7,228 nucleotides of DNA from Bacillota bacterium (GCA_029776465.1 JAKOTC010000076.1:1-7228), one strand, 5' to 3'. Shown: positions 1-6,253, counted from the first letter of the stretch. A program made the numbers and translations. The notes: generated by a model not told the origin, from the sequence alone.

Positions 1-791
1 GGGCGCTCGAGACCGAACCGCTCGGAAATAAAAACGGTCATGACAATGCCGTTTTCATTGAAGAGCTCTTTTATTTTATTCAGCCGCTCCTTCAGCTGCT
101 CGTCCTCCAGTTCGTCAAATGTCATGATCACAGTCAAACGGCCGGCAAAAAACAACAGGGTCAGGCCCGCTTCCGGAAAGTCATGTTTGAAACGCTCTGC
201 CAAAAAGCTGTAGTAGTATTCAGCGTTCTGGTCTTGCTGCAAGCCCTCCAGCTCAACAGAAAGGATCAGCCCGTTCATTTCATCAAAATTCAAATTGAAC
301 TGTTCCTTAATGGCCTCATACTGTTCCTCACTGTCCCGGGACAGGGTGGCAAACTCTGCATTTAAGGAAAAGGAAATATAATCGGACAGGCTTTTTTTCG
401 GCAGGTCTATCGTTTCCAAGCCCATGAAATATTTCTCTCGGTACTCCCTCAGCTTGCCCAGCAGCAGAGCCTCGTCCACCGGTTTTTCAATATAGTCATC
501 GGCTTTGTATAAAAAGGACTGGCGAACCGCCTCGAAGGAATTATCCCCGCTCAGCATAAACACTTTGATAAACCCATACTTCTGCTTGACCATGCGAAGC
601 AGGTCGGTTCCCAAAATATCGGGAAGATGAAGATCTATAATCGCCAAATGAATAATATTATCGTTGAGAGCGGCCAGGGCTTCGGATGAGTCGGAAGCCT
701 CGAATACCGCAACCCCCCCGAGTTTGATGCAGATTGATTTAATGTGGTTGCGGATACTCTCGTCGTCATCCACCAGAAGGATGTTAAACAA
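1..791 (-). CDS. YesN-like response regulator, N-terminal part (3' end beyond the window)
   Basis: Cytoplasmic response regulator, presumably phosphorylated by the kinase encoded just upstream. My translation of the minus strand from 791 gives 263 codons with no stop, so the C-terminus lies beyond the left edge. A receiver domain fills residues 1-120: acidic cluster D8-D9-D10, phosphoacceptor D53 in AIIDLHLPD, S81 in the MLSGD switch position, and K103 in the YIEKP motif. The ADDYIEKPV ending is typical of YesN regulators. Residues about 130-263 form a mixed alpha/beta region without a motif I can name; it resembles the poorly conserved middle domain of YesN proteins. Family members usually end in an AraC-type DNA-binding domain, which is inferred here and not seen. 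The start is TTG at 791-789, chosen because AGGAGG lies 7 nt upstream and the receiver begins there; I see no in-frame ATG nearby. The gene starts 2 nt after the kinase stop codon, so the pair is co-transcribed and probably translationally coupled. Confidence 0.88.
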   Translation of the reverse strand, partial: MFNILLVDDDESIRNHIKSICIKLGGVAVFEASDSSEALAALNDNIIHLAIIDLHLPDILGTDLLRMVKQKYGFIKVFMLSGDNSFEAVRQSFLYKADDYIEKPVDEALLLGKLREYREKYFMGLETIDLPKKSLSDYISFSLNAEFATLSRDSEEQYEAIKEQFNLNFDEMNGLILSVELEGLQQDQNAEYYYSFLAERFKHDFPEAGLTLLFFAGRLTVIMTFDELEDEQLKERLNKIKELFNENGIVMTVFISERFGLER

Positions 792-793
792 AG

Positions 794-2563
794 TTATTCC
801 TCCTCTTCTTCGTCATTGATATACCGTTTCGGAAGGTCGGCCAGCATAGTGATGGTCACCTTCGTATAACGCCCTCTGCGGCTTTTAATCTGAATGCCGC
901 ACTCGGGTCCGTAATAAAGCTTCAATCTCTTTTGTGTATTGACCAATCCCGACTCACTGCGGATGTTTTCCTTCTGCATAATTTTCGTAATCGTATTCAG
1001 CTGGTCTTCATTAAACCCTTTCCCGTTATCGATCACCTCGAAAATAATCTTATCTTCAAAGGAATACCCCCGAATATACACCATAAAATGGGGCTTGGAA
1101 CTGTCATAGCCATGAACCATGGCATTTTCGGCCACGGTTTGGACAATCAGGTTTAAAACCGGCTTGTCGGCGATCTGCGGATCCAATTTCAATTTATAGC
1201 GGAAATTACTGTACTTGAATTCACAAAGCTTGAAATACATCTCCGAGCAGAGCATCACGTCTTTGCAGGGCAAAAAATCGTTTCCCCGGTTAAAGACCAG
1301 GCGGTACATCCTGGACAGATAGCCTGTAATTCGGTTAACATCCACGATATCCCCCGAAGAGGCTTTGCTGGCGATGGTGTCCAGAGTATTATATAAGAAA
1401 TGAGGATTAATCTGGCTTTGCAGAAATTTTAATTCAATATCCTTCATCAGCAGATCTTTCTGATACATCTGCTTTACATTATCATTGATGCGCTGCACCA
1501 TGGTGTTGAACGCCGTGGTCACTTCATCCCATTCGCGCTCGTTAAACTCTTCCATGATGACGCCGAACTCATTATTTTTGACGCCTTCCAGGCTTTTGAC
1601 CAGCTCCATCACCGGTCCATAGACGGTTTTAATAATCAGGCTGTTGGCAAAGAAAACCCAGACGGAGATATTAATGAGTAATGTAATGCCCGAAAGGATA
1701 AAGAATTCGGTAATTTCGGAATAGTAGCTGCTTTTGGGCACCAGATAAACCAGCCGGTAATCTAAAGCTCCGTTTGCGGCAGAGCGAATGTAGTATTTGG
1801 TTGAACCGATGGTAATATCCTGATCCACCGCCCCCCTCTGAGCCCAGTAAGTCAGCGGAAGCGAATCCGCCAGGGCGGAGCCGGAAGTCATCAAAACCCT
1901 ATCCCCTTGCATCAGAATAATAGTGTGGGTATCATCTATGCTGGCAGAGGAGAGTTTACCGAAGGGGTTGGCAACCAGTTCTACAAACAAATAGGCATCC
2001 ACGCGGCTGCCGGTTTTTGTCATATAATAAATAGTATCCCCGGCAGTGGCCCAATAATGATCCCCCCGTTTAAACAGCGGGTTTTCCAATTTTAAAGACT
2101 CGTAAACCCTCACCGGGTTATACTCCGAGAGATCATTTGCCCGTTGAACCCCGTTTATTTCGGATATGAGTGTTCTGGCGGAAGGAATGTATAAGCCCAA
2201 ATCGCCAATCTGAGTATTCGCCACCGAAAGGGTAATTAAACCGGTTAAGGTGATCAGCTCATTGCCGGTTTGGCTTGTGGGGTTTCCGATAAAATTTTGT
2301 ATCACCAAATCAATATCGACCTTTTCGTCAATCAGCCTTGAGGCTGTTTGAATATAGGAAGCCAGGTCTTCCGAATAGCCGCTGACCACCTGAAAGGTCT
2401 CATAAAGATTGTTTCGTGCGCTGCGGTCTAAACTGCCGTACACAAAAAGATACCCGCTGGTGGTAAACATCAGCTGCAGAAAGCAGGTAATTGCAATCAG
2501 TGCCGCCAGCTTCGCCTTCAGGGTCACTTTGGACTTTTTATGTTCGGTTTTCTTCTCTATCAT
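794..2563 (-). CDS. YesM-type sensor histidine kinase
   Basis: Membrane sensor kinase of the His_kinase (PF06580-like) class, which autophosphorylates on histidine and passes phosphate to the regulator encoded next to it. From ATG at 2563 it has 589 residues. In order: a basic N-terminus; membrane helix about 19-43; an extracellular sensor region about 44-282, probably Cache-like; membrane helix about 283-307; a HAMP-like linker about 308-362; the H-box with H388 in SQINPHFLYN; an N-box with E479, N480 and H484 in TVAENAMVHG; a G-box with D512, N513, G514 and G516 in IDNGKGF; and SGLVNTQKRLKLYYG, the second glycine motif of this class. It ends in five glutamates (585-589). The reading frame also opens with GTG at 2572, but GGAG at 2575-2572 is 8 nt from the ATG and too close to the GTG, so I prefer the ATG. 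The ligand is unknown; many relatives govern sugar or oligosaccharide uptake. The key catalytic motifs are intact. Confidence 0.93.
   Translation of the reverse strand: MIEKKTEHKKSKVTLKAKLAALIAITCFLQLMFTTSGYLFVYGSLDRSARNNLYETFQVVSGYSEDLASYIQTASRLIDEKVDIDLVIQNFIGNPTSQTGNELITLTGLITLSVANTQIGDLGLYIPSARTLISEINGVQRANDLSEYNPVRVYESLKLENPLFKRGDHYWATAGDTIYYMTKTGSRVDAYLFVELVANPFGKLSSASIDDTHTIILMQGDRVLMTSGSALADSLPLTYWAQRGAVDQDITIGSTKYYIRSAANGALDYRLVYLVPKSSYYSEITEFFILSGITLLINISVWVFFANSLIIKTVYGPVMELVKSLEGVKNNEFGVIMEEFNEREWDEVTTAFNTMVQRINDNVKQMYQKDLLMKDIELKFLQSQINPHFLYNTLDTIASKASSGDIVDVNRITGYLSRMYRLVFNRGNDFLPCKDVMLCSEMYFKLCEFKYSNFRYKLKLDPQIADKPVLNLIVQTVAENAMVHGYDSSKPHFMVYIRGYSFEDKIIFEVIDNGKGFNEDQLNTITKIMQKENIRSESGLVNTQKRLKLYYGPECGIQIKSRRGRYTKVTITMLADLPKRYINDEEEEE
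799..804 (-). promoter_or_regulatory. Shine-Dalgarno AGGAGG of the response regulator, inside the kinase coding sequence
   Basis: On the minus strand AGGAGG is followed by a 7-nt spacer and the TTG start codon at 791-789. The same bases belong to the GAG-GAG-GAA codons for the last kinase glutamates, so one stretch serves as coding sequence and as ribosome-binding site. This site decides the otherwise unusual TTG start. Confidence 0.85.
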
Positions 2564-2604
2564 CCGCCGCACTCCATTCGGTTTGCTAAATTATTGATAA
2601 TAAT

Positions 2605-2633
2605 ATTGTACACTTTTCAATAACCGTTTTCAA
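2605..2633 (-). promoter_or_regulatory. Sigma-A promoter of the kinase/regulator operon
   Basis: On the minus strand TTGAAA (2633-2628) is followed by a 17-bp spacer and TACAAT (2610-2605). Each hexamer differs from consensus at one or two positions and the spacing is optimal. Transcription would start near 2598, giving a 5' leader of about 35 nt before the ATG at 2563. This is the best promoter in the 2573-2930 gap. Confidence 0.7.
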
Positions 2634-2667
2634 GTGGATGGCATCGCAGAGAGGAAACGCAGACTGA

Positions 2668-2682
2668 TTCAAAGCGCTTGCT
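2668..2682 (+). promoter_or_regulatory. Candidate catabolite-responsive element (cre-like)
   Basis: TTCAAAGCGCTTGCT fits the CcpA cre consensus WTGNAANCGNWNNCW at all defined positions but one (C in place of the first G). It is centred about 75-80 bp upstream of the predicted kinase start site, where CcpA can activate transcription, and a YesM/YesN system is a plausible target. A single short match in a Firmicute genome can be chance, so confidence is low. Confidence 0.3.
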
Positions 2683-2787
2683 CGGTATTTTCCATCGGTC
2701 CTGCAAGATTTCATCGGAAACACCTGGCCGAACTATAATGAATAAAGCCAAGAATCTTCCGATTAAAATATCAGATTTGCTGTTATC

Positions 2788-2816
2788 AGTATACAATAGG
2801 ATTTTGAGAGATACAA
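2788..2816 (-). promoter_or_regulatory. Second, distal promoter candidate upstream of the kinase
   Basis: On the minus strand TTGTAT (2816-2811) is followed by a 17-bp spacer and TATACT (2793-2788). A transcript would start near 2781 and run about 220 nt before the kinase ATG, passing the proximal promoter and the cre-like site. No recognisable riboswitch or convincing small gene is seen in that leader. The surrounding DNA is AT-rich, so a chance match is possible. Confidence 0.35.
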
Positions 2817-2885
2817 CACCTTCAGTAAAATTTTACAACTTAATAACAAATAATTCTGATTTTTTGGAAAGTTTATCAAATTGTT

Positions 2886-2913
2886 AAAAGGGAGGCCGTG
2901 GCCTCCCTTTTTT
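2886..2913 (-). terminator. Bidirectional intrinsic terminator at the end of murC
   Basis: GGGAGGCC (2890-2897) and GGCCTCCC (2900-2907) form a strong stem flanked by AAAA on the left and six T on the right (2908-2913). Read on the minus strand it begins about 18 nt after the murC stop and ends in a run of four T; read on the plus strand it ends in six T. Its symmetry lets it work both ways, although no credible plus-strand gene reads into it. It separates the murC transcript from the kinase operon. Confidence 0.88.
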
Positions 2914-2930
2914 ATCTTATTCTGCAGTTA

Positions 2931-4283
2931 CTAAAGCTGATCTCCCGTTCTATTTTTCAGCTCTGAAAGAATCATACGGGCGCATTTGTAAATGTCGCCG
3001 CAGCCCAGGGTCAAAATCAAATCCCCCTCCCGGGCAATTTCGGCAACCCGCCCGGCGGTCTCCTCAAACCCGTCATACCATTCCCCATTGGGAATCAAAG
3101 CTGCCAGATCAGAGGAATAAATATTATAAGTATTGATCTCCCGTGACCCCATGATCTCGGTTAAAATGGTCTTATCCGCAATGGAGAGGACCCGGGCAAA
3201 TTCTTTCAGCATCATGGCTGTTCTGGAATAGGTCACCGGCTGGAAAACCGCAATCACCCGCTTGTATCCCATCTGTTTGGCGGTTTGAAGGGTCACTTCA
3301 ATTTCCTTGGGATTGTGAGCATAGTCATCCGCCAGCGTAATCCCGTGAAGCTTGCCCAAAAACTCAAACCTGCGGCCTGCCCCGCCGAACCGGCAAACAC
3401 TCTCAATGGCGCTGTCCATGGGCACCCCCATCGAATCGGCAGCCGCCAGCACACAGAGGGAATTATGCACCTGGTGGATGCCGGGAATGGACATTTCAAT
3501 CCTCCCGATTTTTTCTCCCCGGCGAATGAGGTCATACCGGGCAAAAGGCCCCTCCTGGATGATATTCAGGGCGCGGTAATCGCAATCCTCCCCTGTTCCC
3601 ACCTTAATGACAGGAGTTTGACAATTTTCCACCGCCCGTCTTGCCCCCTCGTCGTCCATATTGACCACTACATTTTTTCGGGTCTGGCCGGCAAACCGGG
3701 CAAAGGAGGAGATAATATTATCAAGGTTTTTAAAATATTCCAAATGGTCTTCCTGTACATTTAATATAACCGCTGTCTCAGGGTGAATGTTTAAGAATGT
3801 ATCCCGAAATTCATCCGCTTCGCAAACCAGATACCGGCTGTTGCCAACCCGACCGCTTCCCCCGATGGAGGCCAGCTTGCCGCCGATGATGGCCGAAGGG
3901 TCATACCCTGCATTTAAAAGCACCTCGGTCAGCATAGAGGTGGAGGTTGTCTTTCCATGTGTGCCGCAGACCCCTGTTGCTCCTTCGAAGGAATCCGCCA
4001 CAATGCCCAGCAGTTGGGCCCTGCCGAGGGTAGGAATTCCGGCAGCCCGGGCCGCGACCAACTCGGGGTTGGTTTCGAAAACGGCGGCAGTGTAAACCAC
4101 AAGACCGCATCCTTCAACATTTTCCGGATGATGTCCCATTCGAACCTCAATCCCCATGGCCTTCACCTTCTCCAAATTGTCCGAGGGATTGTTGTCCGAA
4201 CCAGAAAGACGATACCCTTTGGCATGCAAAATCTCCGCAAGGGGGAACATCCCCGATCCGCCGATCCCAATAAAATGGATCAC
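2931..4283 (-). CDS. murC: UDP-N-acetylmuramate--L-alanine ligase
   Basis: Cytoplasmic ATP-dependent Mur ligase that joins L-alanine to UDP-MurNAc, the first amino-acid addition of peptidoglycan precursor synthesis. The 450-residue product has all three Mur ligase domains: the N-terminal nucleotide-sugar fold with IHFIGIGGSGM (2-12), the ATP-binding P-loop GTHGKTT (107-113), the acidic EADEF stretch (155-159) and QEDHLEYF (177-184), then the C-terminal domain with DDYAHNP (319-325), FQPVTYSRT (347-355) and TLGCGDIY (425-432). The common second His of the DDYxHHP motif is Asn here. The length is normal for MurC. The 5' end is uncertain: GTG at 4283 has no ribosome-binding site, while the frame stays open upstream to a stop at 4358-4356 and adds plausible residues (LAINRLLDNQLDK) from a CTG at 4322. 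The gene stands alone, divergent from spoVG, with a terminator behind it. Confidence 0.95.
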   Translation of the reverse strand: MIHFIGIGGSGMFPLAEILHAKGYRLSGSDNNPSDNLEKVKAMGIEVRMGHHPENVEGCGLVVYTAAVFETNPELVAARAAGIPTLGRAQLLGIVADSFEGATGVCGTHGKTTSTSMLTEVLLNAGYDPSAIIGGKLASIGGSGRVGNSRYLVCEADEFRDTFLNIHPETAVILNVQEDHLEYFKNLDNIISSFARFAGQTRKNVVVNMDDEGARRAVENCQTPVIKVGTGEDCDYRALNIIQEGPFARYDLIRRGEKIGRIEMSIPGIHQVHNSLCVLAAADSMGVPMDSAIESVCRFGGAGRRFEFLGKLHGITLADDYAHNPKEIEVTLQTAKQMGYKRVIAVFQPVTYSRTAMMLKEFARVLSIADKTILTEIMGSREINTYNIYSSDLAALIPNGEWYDGFEETAGRVAEIAREGDLILTLGCGDIYKCARMILSELKNRTGDQL

Positions 4284-4360
4284 TTTGTCGAGCTGATTGT
4301 CTAAAAGCCTGTTAATGGCCAGTAAGTCACGCGTAAAACCACATCCTGTTCCGTATTATA

Positions 4361-4388
4361 ATTCTATTATATTATCCTTAAAAGTAAA
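4361..4388 (-). promoter_or_regulatory. Candidate murC promoter
   Basis: On the minus strand TTTACT (4388-4383), a 16-bp spacer and TAGAAT (4366-4361) form a moderate sigma-A match. A perfect TATAAT also lies at 4360-4355 but with a poor -35. Either would start transcription near 4348-4354, giving a leader of roughly 65-70 nt to the GTG. The AT-richness of the region makes several overlapping matches likely by chance. Confidence 0.4.
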
Positions 4389-4406
4389 AATAAACATTTT
4401 TTAAAA

Positions 4407-4430
4407 AATTAGTATAAATTTATACCAATT
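4407..4430. repeat. 24-bp near-perfect palindrome in the murC/spoVG divergent region
   Basis: A perfect 14-bp palindrome, GTATAAATTTATAC (4412-4425), is extended by AATT on each side after one mismatched pair (A4411/C4426), so 11 of 12 base pairs are symmetric. It ends 5 bp before the -35 box of the spoVG promoter and lies just upstream of the murC promoter candidate, which is the position of an operator for one or both genes. I cannot match it to a named operator. There is no T-run or gene end here to make it a terminator. Confidence 0.6.
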
Positions 4431-4435
4431 AACTG

Positions 4436-4464
4436 TTGTAATTCCAGAACGAATTCGCTATAAT
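4436..4464 (+). promoter_or_regulatory. Sigma-A promoter for spoVG-cca
   Basis: TTGTAA (4436-4441), a 17-bp spacer and a perfect TATAAT (4459-4464), preceded by A/T-rich DNA that could act as an UP element. Transcription would start near 4471, leaving a leader of about 258 nt before spoVG. I looked for the sigma-H type of promoter known for spoVG in Bacillus (AGGA... then GAAT at 12-14 bp) and found no convincing one. Confidence 0.75.
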
Positions 4465-4470
4465 AATGTT

Positions 4471-4728
4471 GGAGATATGGAATATATCTTTATTCCCTAT
4501 CAAACCCGCTTTTAAGGCTTCAAATGGCGTTTTTCCATTATTTCCGTAGTAATGGCCAAATTTTGTGCAAATGCATCAAATGTATTGAATTACTTGCGCT
4601 GGTCCGGCCTTCCAGCTAACTCAATCTTTTATTCTTCTGCGCGCAAATGGCAGGGATAAAACCTTGTAAAAATGACATCATAATTGCTGACCCGAGAAAG
4701 ACAATTATTTAAAAACGGAGGTCGTATT
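4471..4728 (+). promoter_or_regulatory. Long structured 5' leader of spoVG
   Basis: No gene is visible in these 258 nt. The predicted RNA begins with a hairpin at 4474-4501 (GATA and GGAATA pairing with TATTCC and TATC around one mismatch). CCATTA (4535-4540) can pair with TAATGG (4550-4555), but its first five bases can instead pair with AATGG (4523-4527), so two hairpins exclude each other. A further GCTGG/CCAGC hairpin lies at about 4599-4615. CAAATG occurs four times (4521, 4568, 4577, 4644). I recognise no known riboswitch, T-box or 6S RNA core, and none of the hairpins is followed by a clear T-run. It may simply be a long untranslated region. Confidence 0.4.
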
Positions 4729-5055
4729 ATGAACATTACAGACGTGAAGATCAGAAGGCTGTACAATGAAGGTAATCTGCGCGCTAAAGTATCAATCACT
4801 ATTGACAATGCGCTTGCCGTTCATGACATTAAAGTGCTGGAGGGCGAACGCCTTTTTATCGCGATGCCCAGCCGCAAGGCCGGTGTGGATACTTATGCCG
4901 ACATTGTGCATCCCATCAATTCCGAAGTCAGAAAGCTGATTGAAACTGCCATTATTGAGCAATATTTAAAGGTTAAGGAGCAGGAGGAAAGTGCCGCAGC
5001 CGCCAAAGCCACTGAAACTGACACCGCTTTCGCCGACAACGCTTCAAAAGAATAA
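4729..5055 (+). CDS. spoVG: Septation/sporulation regulator SpoVG
   Basis: Small nucleic-acid-binding regulator. In Firmicutes SpoVG affects cell division, sporulation and envelope or virulence genes, and homologues bind DNA and RNA. The 108-residue product starts MNITDVKIRRL and holds the conserved core: KAKV-like RAKVSITID (18-26), AVHDIKVLEG (30-39), LFIAMPSRK (42-50) and the DIVHPIN segment (58-64). The C-terminal tail (about 81-108) is acidic and alanine-rich and variable in the family. The start is ATG at 4729 because GGAGGT (4717-4722) lies 6 nt upstream and family proteins begin at this motif; an in-frame TTG at 4684 would add 15 unrelated residues. It is the first gene of a probable two-gene transcript with cca. 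In other Clostridia, as I recall, murC-purR-spoVG is a common order; purR is absent here. Confidence 0.96.
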   Translation: MNITDVKIRRLYNEGNLRAKVSITIDNALAVHDIKVLEGERLFIAMPSRKAGVDTYADIVHPINSEVRKLIETAIIEQYLKVKEQEESAAAAKATETDTAFADNASKE

Positions 5056-5059
5056 ACCA

Positions 5060-6244
5060 TTGGCCGTACTTCCCTCGGCTGTGGAGAATATCATGAAAAA
5101 GCTGGAGAACTCCGGCTTTTCTTCATTTGTTGTGGGTGGTGCCGTTCGGGACATGCTGATGGGGAGAGAACCTGCGGATTATGATTTGGCCACATCTGCA
5201 ACGCCCAATGAAATATTGGCGTTGTTCCCCGGCTCGGCCGTAGACACCGGAGGAAGACGCTTTGGAACCGTCACTGTCTTTGAAAACGGAATGTCCGTCG
5301 AGGTCACCACTTACCGCAGCGAGTCGGGATACAGTGACCGACGCCGTCCGGACAAGGTGCATTTTGAAACCGATATCAATGCGGACCTGTCCCGCCGGGA
5401 CTTTACCGTGAACGCCATGGCATACCATCCGAACTGCGGTCTTTTGGACCCGTTCGGCGGCGCCATAGATCTGAAAAATAAAGTGTTAAAAACGGTCGGT
5501 GACCCTCAGGTGCGTTTCTCCGAAGACGCATTGAGGGTATATCGGCTTTTTCGTTTTTCCGCCAGGCTGGGCTTTTCCATTGACCCGCTCACTCTGCAAA
5601 GGGCCAAAGAAGCCATTCCGCTGCTTCCCCTTCTGCCCGTGGAACGGATTGCAAAAGAGCTGCTGTTAACATTGGAACAACCCTTCACCTTTGTGCTGGA
5701 TTTAGCCGTGAATCAAGGTTTCTTTGCCCATCTGGGCTTTCATTATATCACAAAACCCGAAATGGTGGGAGAGCTTCCGAAGAGAATTCCCCTTCGCTTG
5801 GCTGCCTTTTGTTTTCTGACGAACACTCGCCCCGAGACCGTCAGCAGAACCCTCAAGTTAAGCAACGAGCTGGCCTTCTGCAGCAGCGCCTTTTATTCTC
5901 AGCTTATCCCCCCCCTGCCCGACTCCCCCTCCGCTTTGAAAAAACGCTTTTCCCGCCTTGCGCCCGAGAACTGGGAGGACCTTTTAACTGCCCGCTCCCT
6001 GCTGATGGGGGAGAAAACAAAGGCTTGCCGGGAGAAGATAAAAGATATTCTGCAGAAGGGCGAGGCTTGGAACCGATCCATGCTGAAAATCGGCGGAGGC
6101 GACCTTGTCGCTGCCGGATTTCAGGGACGGGAGATCAGCAAAACCCTTGACCGACTGCTGGAGGATGTCATTGAAAGCCCGGAATTAAATGAGAGAACAA
6201 AGCTTCTGGATCTGGCGCTTAAGCTAAAAGGGCACTTGCAATAA
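5060..6244 (+). CDS. cca: CCA tRNA nucleotidyltransferase (class II)
   Basis: Cytoplasmic enzyme that adds or repairs the 3' CCA end of tRNAs from CTP and ATP without a nucleic-acid template. From TTG at 5060 it has 394 residues, close to Bacillus CCA enzymes. The head shows VVGGAVRD (24-31), catalytic carboxylates D40 and D42 in DYDLAT, TGGRRFGTV (63-71), E81, LSRRDFTVNAMA (110-121) and DPFGG (130-134). The neck shows SEDALRVYRLFRF (154-166), whose E155, D156 and R159 form the nucleotide-choosing EDxxR motif. The body and tail are more variable and end in a GGGDLVAAGFQG segment typical of the family. No HD domain is seen. The start is uncertain: GTG at 4991 has AGGAGG 3 nt upstream but would overlap spoVG and add a proline-rich stretch; ATG at 5093 has GGAG 6 nt upstream but loses the conserved LP helix. 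TTG 5060 fits the family best and lies 4 nt after the spoVG stop, suggesting reinitiation. Confidence 0.94.
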   Translation: MAVLPSAVENIMKKLENSGFSSFVVGGAVRDMLMGREPADYDLATSATPNEILALFPGSAVDTGGRRFGTVTVFENGMSVEVTTYRSESGYSDRRRPDKVHFETDINADLSRRDFTVNAMAYHPNCGLLDPFGGAIDLKNKVLKTVGDPQVRFSEDALRVYRLFRFSARLGFSIDPLTLQRAKEAIPLLPLLPVERIAKELLLTLEQPFTFVLDLAVNQGFFAHLGFHYITKPEMVGELPKRIPLRLAAFCFLTNTRPETVSRTLKLSNELAFCSSAFYSQLIPPLPDSPSALKKRFSRLAPENWEDLLTARSLLMGEKTKACREKIKDILQKGEAWNRSMLKIGGGDLVAAGFQGREISKTLDRLLEDVIESPELNERTKLLDLALKLKGHLQ

Positions 6245-6253
6245 TATCGATTC

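Larger units (their letters stand above)
2573..2930. other. Intergenic region between the kinase operon and murC
   Basis: This 358-bp gap holds the kinase promoter, a cre-like site, a second promoter candidate and the murC terminator. The part nearest murC (about 2740-2885) is clearly AT-richer than the neighbouring genes. CATCGG occurs twice at 2693-2698 and 2712-2717, 19 bp apart. Short open frames exist on both strands (for example plus 2738-2887 and minus about 2714-2586), but none has both a good ribosome-binding site and recognisable protein character, so I call no gene here. Confidence 0.6.

Noticed and set aside
2586..2714. Minus-strand open frame of about 42 codons between the two kinase promoter candidates
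   Set aside because: It has only a weak AGGTG upstream, overlaps the proximal promoter, and its translation looks random.
2678..2887. Plus-strand open frame of 69 codons (49 from ATG 2738) ending at the terminator stem
   Set aside because: Neither TTG 2678 nor ATG 2738 has a properly placed ribosome-binding site, the product has no recognisable character, and the terminator is explained by murC.
3285..3764. 159-codon plus-strand frame opposite murC
   Set aside because: It is an antisense shadow of murC, whose motifs continue intact across the whole stretch.
4471..4660. Possible 6S RNA or purine riboswitch upstream of spoVG
   Set aside because: No long closing stem with a central bubble and no conserved purine-aptamer core could be seen, and no terminator with a T-run follows.
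4684..4728. N-terminal extension of SpoVG from TTG 4684
   Set aside because: The GGAGGT at 4717 lies inside this extension and is correctly spaced for ATG 4729, where SpoVG proteins normally begin.
5809..6150. 113-codon frame overlapping cca in another frame
   Set aside because: It lies wholly within the body domain of cca and shows no protein motif; no ribosome-binding site was seen.
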